A stretch of DNA of 64,000 bases from Arthrobacter sp. V1I7 (GCF_030817015.1 NZ_JAUSYS010000001.1:1674001-1738000), one strand, 5' to 3'; numbered from the stretch's first letter, positions 8,626 through 18,243 are shown. Numbers and translations are program-made. The notes: a model not told the origin generated them from the sequence alone.

Positions 8626-9293
8626 ATGGGGATATGGGGGCGGTTCAAGTCAACCTTCGTCGGCAGCAAACAGTCCGCTGAGCAACGAGCGTCTCCTCAG
8701 GAAACCACATCCCCCCAAGCAGCGGAACGTCCGCCCAGTAAGCCGGACAAACGACCTGAGGCCTTTGGTTACTATGAGAGAGATCGAGCCCGAGCAATGG
8801 CCGTCGGGCAGAGTGTTAAGGGCTATAGAGCCGGATACATCGCGGACAGCGAAGCGAAATCCTTGATGACAGCAGGCGACGACGGACTGCCGCCACTCAA
8901 ACTGGTCAAGTCAGACAACGGTCTCGACCTCGCCCTGCCCAGCGGGAAGCTGGTTGATTACAAATTTCTAGGACTTAGGCCTTTCAGATATTTGCATTCC
9001 GCGTGGTTGGCATGGGCTACTGCGCGGACGAGGATCGGCCACAAAGATTCCGGATCGGTCAGAGTGTAGGAATGCTTCGCGAACCCGAAAACGAGTATGA
9101 CACCAACGCCGTCGCCATAACCGTGGGGCGGCCAGCGACCAAGATCGGATACGTGAACAAGCAGCGCGCCAAGTGGGTCGCTCAGCTGCTGGATAGCGGC
9201 CATAAGTTGGAAGGGCTTGTCATCCAGACGAAATCATCTCCGCGGGTCCTGCTGACTACGCCGGAAATACTCGCGCACCTGCGGCGGGATTAG
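8626..9293 (+). pseudogene. HIRAN-domain protein with frameshift
   Basis: The first frame (from ATG 8626) gives a basic N-terminus, a Pro/Lys-rich linker and a stretch ending LPSGKLVDYKFLGL. The next frame, open from about 8985, gives FRVVGMGYCADEDRPQRF, VGMLREPENEYDTNAVAI and KIGYVNKQRAKWVAQLLDSG. That is the HIRAN fold, which binds damaged or single-stranded DNA ends. The shift lies at about 8970-9000, just before the domain. Without the shift the protein would have about 220 residues. The gene stands alone, with no helicase attached. Confidence 0.72.
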
Positions 9294-9299
9294 GCGATC

Positions 9300-9587
9300 A
9301 TGACCATTGGCGGCGCCCATGCCGACCTCGGCGCGGAAGACGAGCTGGTTCTTGCGGAAGCTGTCGTTCCAGACCGATGATGCCTGGGTACCGGTGTTTA
9401 CTGTCTCCTCGCTCCAGGTGATCTGCATGCCCGAGCGGAACGGGACCACAACCGTCTTCAGATCACCCACAACGGCCGTCCCGGCTGGTACCCCTGGCGC
9501 AAGTGTCACTGGCGTATCCCAAACCGTCCGGGCGGCGTTCAGGCCCGGTGTCTGGGACAGCAGGAACGGCCCCTGCAAATCCATGGA
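9300..9587 (-). pseudogene. HK97-type phage major capsid protein, C-terminal remnant
   Basis: The minus frame reads LLSQTPGLNAARTVWDTPVT, PGVPAGTAVVGDLKTVVVPF, then FRKNQLVFRAEVGMGAAN. The pattern G-PV-x-T-P-GT-x-VGD, followed by a Phe/Asn segment and RAE near the end, is typical of the last 90 residues of HK97-fold capsid proteins. The 5' part and all other phage genes are missing and the frame runs into unrelated residues at about 9300. This is a prophage scar. Confidence 0.6.
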
Positions 9588-9682
9588 AGTCTCCACGGCT
9601 TCCCAAAATCCGCCGACCCAACCGGCTAGCGCTCTACGCATGCCTTCCCACGTCCAAGGGTCAAGAGAAGGCGCTGGGGAGC

Positions 9683-10291
9683 ATGAACAACGAAAGCTAC
9701 ACAATCGGTTTGGCCGGTTGCGCGTCGCTGAAGCGGCCGGCGCCGGCCCGCGAGCTCTACGTCTCCCAGCTGTTCAAGAAGGCATCCGCCTACGCGGAGC
9801 TGACTTGCGACCGCTGGTACGTCCTCTCCGCCAAGCACGGACTCGTCCACCCCGACGAGGTCATCGAGCCGTACGACATCCGCCTCGGCACCAACCACCG
9901 CACGTCCCCGCCGATCCACCAGTGGGGTGCCAGGGTCAAAGACCAGCTCGACGCCGAGCTCGCCGGCCTGGAGAACGTCACGCTCATCGCCCTGGCGGGG
10001 GAGCAGTACCGCGTCGCGGTGCACAACAGCCCGTGGCCGGTCGACATCCCCATGAAAGTCCTCGGCATCGGCCAGCAACTGGGCTGGTTGACTAAACACG
10101 GTCCTGTGAACTCAGCGACAGATAGGCCAAAACGGAGCATCATGGAGCCGCCTCCGCAACCGCGACCGCAAACCCTTCCGTTGGAGGTTCCCCGCTTCCC
10201 AGCCGGTTCAGCCATCGGGGCCGGCGCTAGCGCCCTAGGGGAGGTCGAGTCCGCTGCACAGGTGCTGGGCCTTCCGAAGAATGGCTGGTAG
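9683..10291 (+). CDS. DUF6884 domain protein
   Basis: From ATG 9683 the first 138 residues form a DUF6884-type domain: [57 protein letters not shown] and [12 protein letters not shown]. The pattern GC-xx-K, ARELY and SAKHGLV recalls YaaA-like and phage-borne proteins thought to act on nucleic acids, but no activity is established here. The last 64 residues are Pro-rich and are read antisense to the end of the nitrilase gene, so the native stop may have been lost. It lies beside a capsid remnant, so a phage origin is possible. Confidence 0.65.
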   Translation: MNNESYTIGLAGCASLKRPAPARELYVSQLFKKASAYAELTCDRWYVLSAKHGLVHPDEVIEPYDIRLGTNHRTSPPIHQWGARVKDQLDAELAGLENVTLIALAGEQYRVAVHNSPWPVDIPMKVLGIGQQLGWLTKHGPVNSATDRPKRSIMEPPPQPRPQTLPLEVPRFPAGSAIGAGASALGEVESAAQVLGLPKNGW

Positions 10292-11188
10292 GGGCCGGTG
10301 GGTAGAGGACGTCTTCGCGGCTGTAGTGCCCCACGACGTCGAAAATTCGCTTCGCGGCAAGAGCGTGATCTAGATCGACGTCTGCGACAACGAGCCCTTC
10401 CTGATCATAAAGAGGACCTGCTACGGCACGCCCCTGTTCCGGCTCGAAGATTGCCGCTCCACCTCGTCCGAGCGCCTGATCACCGTCTGGCAAGTGCACC
10501 GGGAAGTCATCAGGAAACGCAGAGCGAGGGATGTACTGAGGGACCGAGACCACGAACGCGCCGGATTCGATCGCTACGTGACTCATCGTGGAAATCCAGC
10601 CGTCAGAGTCATCGGCCGTTGGGGCCGCCCAGATCTGCACGCCTTGACGATACATCGCGTACCGAGCGAGAGGCATGCGGTTCTCCCAGCAAATGAGGCC
10701 GCCAACCCTCCCTATCGGAGTCTCGATGACATTCAGGTCCTGCCCGTAACCGACGCCGTAGAAGAGGCGTTCGTGCAGCGTGGGCATCAATTTGCGATGT
10801 TTCCAGAGCAACCCTCAGGACCAACCAAAAGCATGGTGTTGTAGAGGCTTCCGGGCCTAGCGGATTCCCGCTCGTTCACTCCAAGCACGCAGTAAATGCC
10901 GTGGTCCGCACATGCCGTGACGAAGCGGTCGATTTGGGGCCCGGGGACGTCGACAGAGTTGGCCCAGAGTCGGGTCCACATCTCATCAAATCCGTCGAAC
11001 CGGGCCGCTTCGCGGGCCCATACCCCTGACGGGTAGAGGGGGATGAACAGTTCAGGGAAAACCGCGAGTTTCACGCCATCGCCTGCTGCCTCGCCCAGGA
11101 GATGGAGGGCCTTCGACACCGATGCCTCCGCATCGAGGATTACCGGCGTGGCCTGAATCGCAGCGATGCGCACAGTTCCTGTGGACAT
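10227..11188 (-). pseudogene. Nitrilase-superfamily hydrolase with a single-base frameshift
   Basis: Carbon-nitrogen hydrolase of about 320 residues in two frames. The first frame from ATG 11188 contains the catalytic Glu in FPELF (about residue 46). The second contains the catalytic Lys in [16 protein letters not shown] and Cys in [15 protein letters not shown]. This wording is that of true nitrilases or cyanide hydratase-like enzymes, which convert nitriles to acids. The break is at about 10806-10812, where GGTTGCTC would restore the frame with one more T ([11 protein letters not shown]). All three catalytic residues are otherwise present, so the loss is recent or a sequence error. Confidence 0.85.
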
Positions 11189-11220
11189 GCCGCAGCGTTG
11201 GCACGCAATCCGGCGCGTCG

Positions 11221-11718
11221 TCAAGACTGCAGTGTTGCATTAGCCGCGGCCGGACGGCCGCGCTTCCTGCCGTTGCGCCACCCCGGCACGGCCTCGTCCA
11301 GGGCCGCGGTTTTTGCGGCATCGAGCTGGCCCCGGCGCTGCTTCATGCGCTGGCTGTGCAACCAGATCCCGAGCTCGTGCTCCTCACCGGTGATGACGGC
11401 CTTGTGCCGCGGCCAATCGTTGCCGCCGGCCCGGTACGCCTTCAGTGTTTCCAGCCGCTGCCGCCACCGTTCCTCGTCCGCCTCGACGCGGGGTTTCCCT
11501 TCCCAGCCTGGCAGGACGGCCAGGCCTTCGCGCAATACCGGCGCCAGCCTGCCGGTCCGGGCATCTTCACGGCGGCGCTGCACCCACACGGCCAAGGTCC
11601 GCTCCGAGGTGCTCTCCGCGTTCCTGGACGGATAGCGACCTGTCTCCTGGAACATCGTGACCAGCTCGTGCATGCATTCCAGACCGCGTGCCGTCACCCG
11701 GGCACGAAGAACTTCCAA
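11221..11718 (-). CDS. Helicase-associated (HA) domain protein, short copy
   Basis: A 165-residue protein with two helicase-associated repeats: TLAVWVQRRREDARTGRLAP...LAVLPGWEGK and ELGIWLHSQRMKQRRGQLDA...LDEAVPGWRNG. Such repeats form small three-helix units and probably bind nucleic acid. Relatives in Arthrobacter begin with an HTH segment that is missing here, and the start used is close to a likely deletion point. A fuller but frameshifted relative lies at 49543-50244. A conserved basic tail (GRKRGRP) ends the protein. Confidence 0.7.
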   Translation of the reverse strand: MEVLRARVTARGLECMHELVTMFQETGRYPSRNAESTSERTLAVWVQRRREDARTGRLAPVLREGLAVLPGWEGKPRVEADEERWRQRLETLKAYRAGGNDWPRHKAVITGEEHELGIWLHSQRMKQRRGQLDAAKTAALDEAVPGWRNGRKRGRPAAANATLQS

Positions 11719-11756
11719 ATAGATCTACATCTCACACCTTCTTTTCCTGCCTCATC

Positions 11757-11800
11757 TGCAAGAAGGACCCGGCGCTTCCATGGCCAGGGTCCTTCTTGCA
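11757..11800. repeat. Perfect 14-bp inverted repeat
   Basis: TGCAAGAAGGACCC (11757-11770) and its exact complement (11787-11800) flank 16 bases. It lies between the divergent HA-domain gene and ltrA. There is no T-run on either side, so a terminator is not obvious. It could be an operator or an element end. Confidence 0.5.
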
Positions 11801-11850
11801 CTCCGCTATTCAGCTGTTACGACGAATGATCCACATTTATTCTTGATGCC

Positions 11851-13074
11851 ATGCCACACACGAGAAAAACACTCCCTGCAGCCCGAGTCTCCGACGAGTC
11901 CCATCGTGTGACCACCTTCGAGCTCTTCTTCGACTTGGTCTTCGTCTTCGCCTTCACGCAGGTTACGAGCTTCATGGCGCACGAGCACTCCTTCTTCGGC
12001 GTCCTGCAGGGCATGATCATCCTCACTCTGCTCTGGTGGTCCTGGGTGTGCTTCGCTTGGCTCTCTAACCAGACGCACGTCGACGAGGGCCTCATGCGGT
12101 TCGGGCTGTCCGCCGTCATGGTCGCCATGTTCATCGCCTCACTCGCCATACCCGAGGCTTTCCACGACCTAGAGGGAGGGCTCAGCGGCCCTCTCGTGCT
12201 GGCCCTGTCCTACGTCGTCGTCCGCGTGCTGCATGTGACGCTCTACGCCTACGCGGCGGGGGATGATCAGCCCCTGCGCCGCCAGGTCGCGAAAACTGCG
12301 GGCGGAATGGTGCTCGGCTCGGCACTTATCGTGGCAGGCGCCGTGGTGGGAGGGGCATCGCAGACCTGGTTCTGGTTGGCTGGAATCACCGTGGACGCCG
12401 GCATCACCTATTTCACGTCCACGCGCGGCAACTGGCGTATCCATTCCGCGGCTCATTGGACCGAGCGGTACGGCCTCGTCGTCATCCTGGCGCTTGGCGA
12501 ATCGATCGTCGCGATCGGTGTCGGCGCCTCGCAGGAACCGGTCAGCATCCCGATCCTCTTCGGCGCCGTGTTCGGCATAGCCCTGTCCATCTGCCTATGG
12601 TGGCTGCACTTCGACGTCACCGCCATCGCGGCCGAGCACCGCTTCGCCGCCTTGCGAGGGAGGGAACGCGCCTCGGCAGCCGTAGACGCCTACACCTACT
12701 TGCACCTCCCCCTCGTCGCCGGGATAGTCCTCTCTGCACTTGGGGTGGAGGATGTCCTGGCACACGTCTACGAGACGGAGGACTTTGGCGCCCTGGGAGC
12801 CTTCGCGCTCTTTGGTGGTGCGGCCCTCTACCTGCTGGGGAGCGCCACGTTCTGGCGGCGCGTGGGTGGCGACTGGAAGAAGTGGCGGCTCGCCGGTGCC
12901 ACCTTCCTCTTTGCCCTCATTCCTATAGCAGCGCGGATACCCCCGCTGGCAGCTCTGGCACTGGTTTGTGTCGCAGCGGCCGCCCTCGTCGCGGTCGAAA
13001 GCCTCCTCTACCAAGACAAGCGAAGGGCTATTCGAGCGCGCGGCTCTGAAGATCCTCGCGAAGGACACACCTAA
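11851..13074 (+). CDS. ltrA: Low-temperature-requirement protein A (LtrA) family membrane protein
   Basis: An intact 407-residue polytopic protein. It opens with the LtrA signature RVTTFELFFDLVFVFAFTQV, then HxxxxGVLQGMIILTLLWWSW and WSNQTH-like spacing, and in the middle HWTERYGLVVILALGESIVA, the second family signature. About ten to twelve membrane helices are visible. LtrA was named from growth of Listeria at low temperature. Its biochemical role is unknown. No strong ribosome binding site precedes ATG 11851, so translation may be leaderless. Neighbours do not suggest an operon. Confidence 0.9.
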   Translation: MPHTRKTLPAARVSDESHRVTTFELFFDLVFVFAFTQVTSFMAHEHSFFGVLQGMIILTLLWWSWVCFAWLSNQTHVDEGLMRFGLSAVMVAMFIASLAIPEAFHDLEGGLSGPLVLALSYVVVRVLHVTLYAYAAGDDQPLRRQVAKTAGGMVLGSALIVAGAVVGGASQTWFWLAGITVDAGITYFTSTRGNWRIHSAAHWTERYGLVVILALGESIVAIGVGASQEPVSIPILFGAVFGIALSICLWWLHFDVTAIAAEHRFAALRGRERASAAVDAYTYLHLPLVAGIVLSALGVEDVLAHVYETEDFGALGAFALFGGAALYLLGSATFWRRVGGDWKKWRLAGATFLFALIPIAARIPPLAALALVCVAAAALVAVESLLYQDKRRAIRARGSEDPREGHT

Positions 13075-13404
13075 GCGGCGTGAGGCACGGCACTGGACTT
13101 CTGGTTCGGTCTCTTCAGAGGGCGGATAGGAACCACACAAGGTGCAGAATTCCCCCATCTGACCACGGACCGATCACCACGACACAGGTCAGCCTTCCGA
13201 CCTGCTGTAGGGGCAATTGGATAGCAACTCCGGAGGCTGCTCTGAACCATTGCCGCACCATTCCCAGATCGTACAGAACAGCCATGACCGTCGTTTCCTT
13301 AGGCCTTACCCTTTATTCTGTCCCCTAAAAATTCGCCGTCGTGGGGTTTCCACGATCCACAGTCCATACCCGTGCCCGGCGTAGTTGGCTTCATTCCATG
13401 CTAT
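13075..13404. other. No gene seen
   Basis: This interval follows ltrA. No frame with coding character, tRNA or clear repeat was found. Confidence 0.4.
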
Positions 13405-13610
13405 TCACTGTGCGGCTTCGTCCCTGGACTTGGGAGCGGCGTAATAGGTCCTGACGGCCGGGTCGCTATGCCTCCGGGTCGTGAGCTCGCCGGCGGCAAC
13501 CAGCCGTGCGAAGTCTTCCATCTCCGGGTCTTACTTCATCCTCCGGTGCCCCGTGGGGCAGGACGCCCAGCAGGTCGTGGGCGTGGTCAGGGGTGTGGCG
13601 GGGGCGGGCC
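13405..13610 (-). pseudogene. Remnant of a DUF1871-like small protein (paralogue of the gene at 51015)
   Basis: The minus strand reads HAHDLLGVL...GAPEDE, then after a frame change EMEDFARLVAAGELTT. The relative at 51015-51413 reads NAHDLLGVMDLGAPETEYDA and EMEDFARLIAERETIT at the same place. The copy here has a frame change near 13535 and is fused at its 5' side to the SnoaL-like remnant. The frame ends at 13405. Confidence 0.6.
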
Positions 13611-13863
13611 GTCGTAGCTGATCAGGTTCTCCACAACGACCAGATCAGCACGATGAGTGATCCGTCGGGTGTGGAACTTGAGCTTCGCGGGATACTGTCG
13701 TCGCCATTCGCGGAAGTTCTCTACGCCTTTCGAACCGTTCGCCAGACTGAGGGAATTCGAGCACGGCATCGTCGTGGTAGATCTCGTGGGAGATGTCCTC
13801 GTCCTTGCCCGAGTATTCCCAGTGACGCCGCAGGGCCTGCAGGAGATCCGTATCGTCGAGCAT
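13611..13863 (-). pseudogene. SnoaL-like (NTF2-fold) protein, frameshifted and truncated
   Basis: From ATG 13863 the frame reads MLDDTDLLQALRRHWEYSG and YHDDAVLEFPQSGERF. Then one extra T at about 13728-13730 (CGCCTTTCG where the paralogue has CGCCTTCG) shifts the frame, after which ENFREWRRQYPAKLKFHTRR and LVVVENLISYD follow. Homology to the intact paralogue at 47019-47426 stops abruptly at about 13611, losing the last third. DNA identity over the shared part is high by eye, close to nine bases in ten. Confidence 0.8.
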
Positions 13864-13940
13864 GATTCACTTCCTTGGGCCGGAACTGTGTTGACTTCAA
13901 GCTGGATGGTAATCCCGGGAGGCTCCGTGCCGCCAGACAA

Positions 13941-14690
13941 AGATGAATGGGCAGCACCTCGCCAGCGTGGGGCCCGACTGGGCCAGTCCTCGATGGTCGA
14001 TCTCAGCCTTAGGGGCAGCGCTGGTACCCCGACAAGCGGTTCATGCCGTTAGGTCTCCGTCAAGTGTCCGTGATTCACCTCGACGCCGATATGACTCGTC
14101 CTACCGCCGCCGTAACGGGTCTCGATTGTCTAGGGCAGCAGAAGGTGGTCGGCCCTATGAAGGGGGATGTGCGGAACACCGGCCGCAGAAGGAACGCCAT
14201 GGCGCCGCCGCAGGGTGCGCTAGCTTGGCAGGATGCCCACCATGTTTGGCTGGACCCCGGTGGAAACCTCCCGCCTCAAACTCCGGCGCCCCTAGATTTC
14301 CGGTGTAGATGCTGATTCTGGGGATGGCGGCGCCGTCGGCGCCCGGCAGAAAGTCTCGCTGGGCATTGCCCACCGTCGGCCTCCCAGAGGGGCAGCCATG
14401 ATGCCCGAAACCGGTGCCAGCCCGTTGACCGTCGCCCGGGATGACACGAGTCAGTATGCCAATGTAGTTCAAGACCACTAAGACGGCCTGATCCAGGGCC
14501 ACCCGATCCATGCTGAACACTGCCACCGAAAGTGGCCAGTTCCATTCAGCGACGTCGGGTCCTGCGCCGACTTCAGTTGTTTCCCCTCACGGGACGAGTT
14601 GTGTTCATTTTGCGCTACTTCACCGGACAGTGCACCGGGTTGAGCTTACGGAATGTCGTTTTCACGAATCGGCGACGCGATACTTCGTTT
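13941..14690. other. No assignable gene
   Basis: Several open frames exist on both strands but none has consistent protein character or a good ribosome binding site. At 14234 a plus-strand ATG gives MFGWTPVETSRLKLRR, reminiscent of an acetyltransferase N-terminus, but it stops at once. I cannot name anything here. Confidence 0.35.
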
Positions 14691-15487
14691 TCAGTGCTCG
14701 TGTGGACAAATTTCAGTACTCGTCTGCACAGCCCCTCCGTGTCCGTATGCGGGGTCGTCGTCGCTTCCGGCCCAGACGACACCGCCTCCAGGGCAGGGCA
14801 TCACGTCGAACGCCAGGCCATCATGCTGGGCCCGCAGGTGGCGCCCGTCATCCTCGACCATTTCCCAGCCCGCCTCTGGCAGCGCTGAACGATAGTGCTG
14901 CAACACATCGACGTCTTCTGAGATCGCAAACCGGCGGTGACAGCCGCCGACCCCACTTGCGCCGCCACCGTCGAAATACCCGATGTTCTCGATGGAATCG
15001 AACGCCCGCTGGGACTCGCGCTCTACAGTGGCCATGGGCTCACCCGAGCCCTCGCTAACGCATTGCGGAGTGGAGTCGAACTTCTCAATCCGCTGCCCAA
15101 GTGCCGAGGGGGTGACAGCGAGCATCCCGAGCAACATGAGGAGCGGGATGGCCACGGCCGTTAGCCGCATCCACAGTCGTGGCGAGAGCACCAAGCCGAA
15201 CACGGCAACCACCGCGACCACACCGAGCGCCATTCCGGAGGGACCGGCCGTCAACCCCCAGGTGAGCCCCGCGAACGCGGTACCGGAGATATCGCCATAA
15301 CTGCCATGAAACCGTGGTGGACCAGCACAGCCAGCAGCGCCAGACCTGCCTCAACGGCGAGCAGCACCGCATGGCTCATTGCCGCCCTGTAGTCTCCGGG
15401 GATGCCTGGTCCGGTGCTCGCAGCGCGTGGAGTGAACTCGCGTTGCAGCGGCGGACCTCCGCTCGGCTCCTCGGTCGGTGCAGGCAT
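14691..15487 (-). pseudogene. Membrane protein with extracytoplasmic Cys-containing domain, frameshifted
   Basis: ATG 15487, preceded by CAGGGAGAC, opens a frame with a polar head (MPAPTEEPSGGPPLQ) and a first helix (AVLLAVEAGLALLAVLVHHG). Near 15290 the frame changes to GDISGTAFAGLTWGL, followed by helices around MALGVVAVVAVFGLVL and LTAVAIPLLMLLGMLAV. The C-terminal 120 residues are predicted outside, with five cysteines, and include ISEDVDVLQHYRSALPEAGW and CPGGGVVWAGSDDD. The family is not recognised. The tail resembles small actinobacterial proteins that end in an ALPEAGW-type motif. Confidence 0.5.
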
Positions 15488-15801
15488 GTCTCCCTGCCGG
15501 TATGGTCTTGCAGGAAACCTGACAGGGGTTGTCGCAATGACCGCCACCGTCGATCCTTGCAGGATACTCCCGAAAGCCACTTCCGTTTCGGTTCGGTTCG
15601 CCATACTGGGCTTCGTCACGCGTTCGATGCTGGCTTGTAGCGTATGGGCTCCTCGGGCGGATGACACCGAGTGGCGCCTTGCGCGCCGGGCCGTGAATTC
15701 GGCAGGATCCCGTCCGACGATGGCATGGGCTGTCCTTCGGGAAGCAGGGCGAACCTGCTTCCTCCCTGCAAAATCTCGCAACTCCAGAGAGCGAGGGCAC
15801 G
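15488..15801. other. No gene seen
   Basis: The sequence lies between a ribosome binding site for the membrane protein and an IS3 scar. Open frames here look like shadows only. Confidence 0.35.
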
Positions 15802-15804
15802 ACC

Positions 15805-15906
15805 TGGATCGAAAGGACCTATCACCGCCGGCGACGCCAAAGACGGCTGGGAAAACTCACGCCCATCGAATATGAAACAATCAACCGGACCGCGATCACA
15901 GCGGCC
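15805..15906 (+). pseudogene. IS3-family transposase OrfB, C-terminal scar
   Basis: The plus frame reads WIERTYHRRRRQRRLGKLTP then IEYETINRTAITAA. This matches the last 30 residues of IS3-type OrfB, where YHRRRRxxxLGxLTPxEYE follows the final catalytic Glu helix. Nothing upstream belongs to the element and no terminal repeat was found. Confidence 0.65.
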
Positions 15907-16248
15907 CAAGACCCCGAGTCAACAAAAGCCGGGGCAGTCCCGAGGGCTGCTTTCAGATCTTGGCCGAACCCGAACAGCCGCCGGCTGTTTGACCAGCGCC
16001 CGAGACTTGACCGGAAGGCATACAAGGCTCAGCAGTCAACGCGTGTCTCCGAACTCGGCGACACCCCGATCGTCAATGACAGGGGCGAGAAAGTCATACC
16101 GGACCCAGGGACCAAATCCCCGGCCTTGAGGACCCAATAAATGTAACGGGGCAAACGGCCAACGCTTCTCGGTTGCTGATCAAGCTCATGAGCAAATTCA
16201 AGCGCGGTTGCGGCGGCCCTTCCATTAATCGAGGCCTTGAACCGCTCC
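15907..16248. other. No gene seen
   Basis: The IS3 frame stays open until about 16050 but without family similarity. The rest has no recognisable gene. Confidence 0.35.
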
Positions 16249-17019
16249 TCAGCCAGAACCTCCGCCCAGCACATCGACGTGCACGTGGTCGAGATGACGC
16301 AGGATCTCGTTGCCGGGCTCAGGTGCGTCGTAGTCTTGCCATTGCCCTCGAAAGCTGTGCACGCTCCAGAACCGGTCGTCGAAGATGACTTACTGGATGT
16401 GCAGGTCCTCGGCATGAGCGACGAGCCAGTGGGCCAGCATCCACCCCTTACGCCGGTTCTCCTCCGTCACCGGGCGGAAGAAGATATCGATCGCCCGGCC
16501 GTCGTAGTGCGTCGACTCCGCTCTGTGCCCCTGATCGATGCCACCCGGGGCAAACCCGCCCAGGCTCTGACCACCGAACACCTCGGTCATCGCCTCGCGC
16601 AATTTCTCGGCGCGCGGTGTCAGTCCTGTGACACTCAGCTGCTGTTCCGGCAGGTCACTGGCGGCTGAGCCCTGGCACTTCAGACTGGCACCAGCGTCCT
16701 CGGACGGCCCGTCGGCCAGCCGCTGCAACACCGCCTCGTCGATGCCGGAGGTGTCCGGTGCCTCCAGCCCGCGGGCCAAGAGCGCCACCGCCGTCGTAGC
16801 CAGCTGCGCCTCGTCACGGTCGAGCCCGACCTCTCCCTCCGAGGTTTCAACCATGCATTCCGGGCCCACTCGCAGCCAGCCGACCTCGGTGCGCAAGCCG
16901 CTCAGCAAGCCGGGCCCGAGGAACACTAGCGCTGACGCAAGCATCCCGAGCAGGAGAAGGCCCAAGAACGGCCGAATGGAGCGGCGCCGGCCCCCACGCG
17001 TGTCTTCGTTAGTCGTCAC
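16249..17019 (-). pseudogene. Secreted/anchored VldE-like (ARB_07466-type) domain protein with an in-frame stop
   Basis: From ATG 17019 there is a basic head, a membrane anchor (FLGLLLLGMLASALVFLG), a helical region and a C-terminal domain with ESTHYDGRAIDIFFRP and GWMLAHWLVAHAEDLHIQ. A TAA stop occurs at 16390-16392. The same frame continues for 46 residues with VIFDDRFWSVHSFRGQW and EPGNEILRHLDHVHVDVLGG, which completes the conserved domain including its two likely metal-binding His motifs. Relatives have Tyr at the stop position, so a TAC to TAA change is likely. Translation would give a protein without the end of the domain unless the stop is read through. Confidence 0.7.
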
Positions 17020-17024
17020 GAGTG

Positions 17025-17135
17025 CAGACGTGCATGCCGCACGATGATCTCGTGGGTGCCGGTACCGGGCAGCTCGCGGGCCAGGGCTGATCCGAGGACT
17101 CCAGCGCCGATCACGGCGATCTTGCCTACGATGAC
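17025..17135 (-). pseudogene. N-terminal scrap of a Rossmann-fold oxidoreductase
   Basis: The minus strand reads VGKIAVIGAGVLGSALAREL then PGTGTHEIIV, a dinucleotide-binding beta-alpha-beta unit with GxGxxG. It runs directly into the region upstream of the VldE-like gene, so everything after the first 35 residues is gone. Confidence 0.5.
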
Positions 17136-17249
17136 GCGCCCCTTTCGTTGCGTGGCAGCGCTCCCGTTATAGCGGAGGAGGGCACTGCTGGAAGTTTAGT
17201 TGACAGCTGTGGTTAATAGTTCCCACGCGGCTGGGGCCGCGTTGTCTAT

Positions 17250-17299
17250 TGTCTCAAACTCGATGGATGTCAGCTGTCTCAAACGCGATGGATGGCAGC
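17250..17299. repeat. Two adjacent 25-bp direct repeats
   Basis: Units 17250-17274 and 17275-17299 each begin TGTCTCAAAC and contain CGATGGATG. They differ at two of 25 positions. They might be the end of a vanished insertion element or a protein-binding array. Confidence 0.5.
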
Positions 17300-17491
17300 C
17301 GTCCGAGGGCGTCAGGACCGTACGCTAACCGGCCATTTAGCCTGGGCGACGTCGCTCCCACTCCACCTGGGTCAGCACCTAACGAATCCGTCCGCAGCTT
17401 GGCAATCCGCACTTAGACTTGGGCGTGGCAGGAACCTGGTATTGCGCAGGGCGGCGCCTCGGCGTCGGAGCGGCCGGTTGGGTGTCCGCGC

Positions 17492-17854
17492 TTATCGGTG
17501 TATATGCTCCTGCCAGTCTGCCGGTACTTTCTCGGCCGGTGCAGGTACCGGCTGTTCCGGTGGTCTGGACTGAGGATCCGGAAGCCGCGGCCCGCGGAAG
17601 AAGCGTTTCGTCGTCGTCTCGTAAAACCAGTCCTCCCCCGGTTCAAACGATGTAATGACGGGGTGGCTGACGCTGCGTGCGTGGGCGCTGGCATGCTGTG
17701 AGGGTGATGAATCGCAGCATCCGATGTGTCCGCATTGGGCGCAGCGGCGAAGATGTACCCACCATCCTGGCTGGTCACCGCTGAGGCACTCCAGACAACC
17801 GGTTCCACTCGGTGTGGCGGAGAGGCTGATTCCCGGAATGGGGCGATCGTCCAT
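17492..17854 (-). CDS. UBP-type zinc finger protein
   Basis: A 120-residue protein whose ATG 17854 is preceded by GGAGGGG. It contains the UBP zinc-finger pattern GCLECLSGD...WVHLRRCAQCGHIGCCDSS, SQHASAHARSVSHPVITSF and EDWFYETTTKRFF. Three CxxC/CxxH pairs supply zinc ligands. In eukaryotes this fold binds the ubiquitin C-terminus. Free-standing actinobacterial versions are common and of unknown partner. The C-terminus is a Pro-rich tail. The gene is intact and stands alone. Confidence 0.88.
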   Translation of the reverse strand: MDDRPIPGISLSATPSGTGCLECLSGDQPGWWVHLRRCAQCGHIGCCDSSPSQHASAHARSVSHPVITSFEPGEDWFYETTTKRFFRGPRLPDPQSRPPEQPVPAPAEKVPADWQEHIHR

Positions 17855-18040
17855 GCGGCCCCTCCATTTCAATTGCTCCGGTTCTGCCCAGGTCATCCCG
17901 CGTGCCCGCTGTTGGAGGCCATTCTGGCAGAACCTTTGTGCACTTGGAAAGACAGAATCTAGGCGGTCGTGACCGGCGGTCGGAACACGATCGGGTACGA
18001 CAAACCAATCATGGAAGGCGATAACCGCCTTCGGCTGCGC

Positions 18041-18068
18041 GGAGCACGGAGCACGGAGCACGGAGCAA
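18041..18068. repeat. Four tandem 7-bp units (GGAGCAC)
   Basis: GGAGCAC occurs three times in a row, then GGAGCAA. It sits just upstream of the GMC remnant. This looks like slippage in a non-coding gap. Confidence 0.6.
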
Positions 18069-18109
18069 GATCGGTCGGGTGAAGCCGCTGCCGAAAGAGA
18101 AGCCGGAAC

Positions 18110-18243
18110 ATGGACAACGCGGAGTTTGATTTTGTGGCCGTGGGTTCCGGGGCCGGCGGTAGCCCGTTGGCTTCCAACCTGGCGCGACCGGTCGCCGCCT
18201 CCTGCTGCTTGAGGCCGGCACCGGCCATCGCTCTGTGTTCTAA
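18110..18243 (+). pseudogene. GMC-type oxidoreductase, N-terminal fragment with frameshift
   Basis: ATG 18110 gives MDNAEFDFVAVGSGAGGSPL then ASNLAR, the FAD-binding start of GMC oxidoreductases. The frame then shifts by one, after which RRLLLLEAGTGHRSVF follows, completing the beta-alpha-beta unit. A stop ends it at 18243 and the remaining 500 or so residues of the family are absent. Confidence 0.65.

Noticed and set aside
18041..18068. GGAGCAC repeats as a regulatory array
   Set aside because: Unit of seven bases in four copies next to a gene fragment looks like simple slippage.
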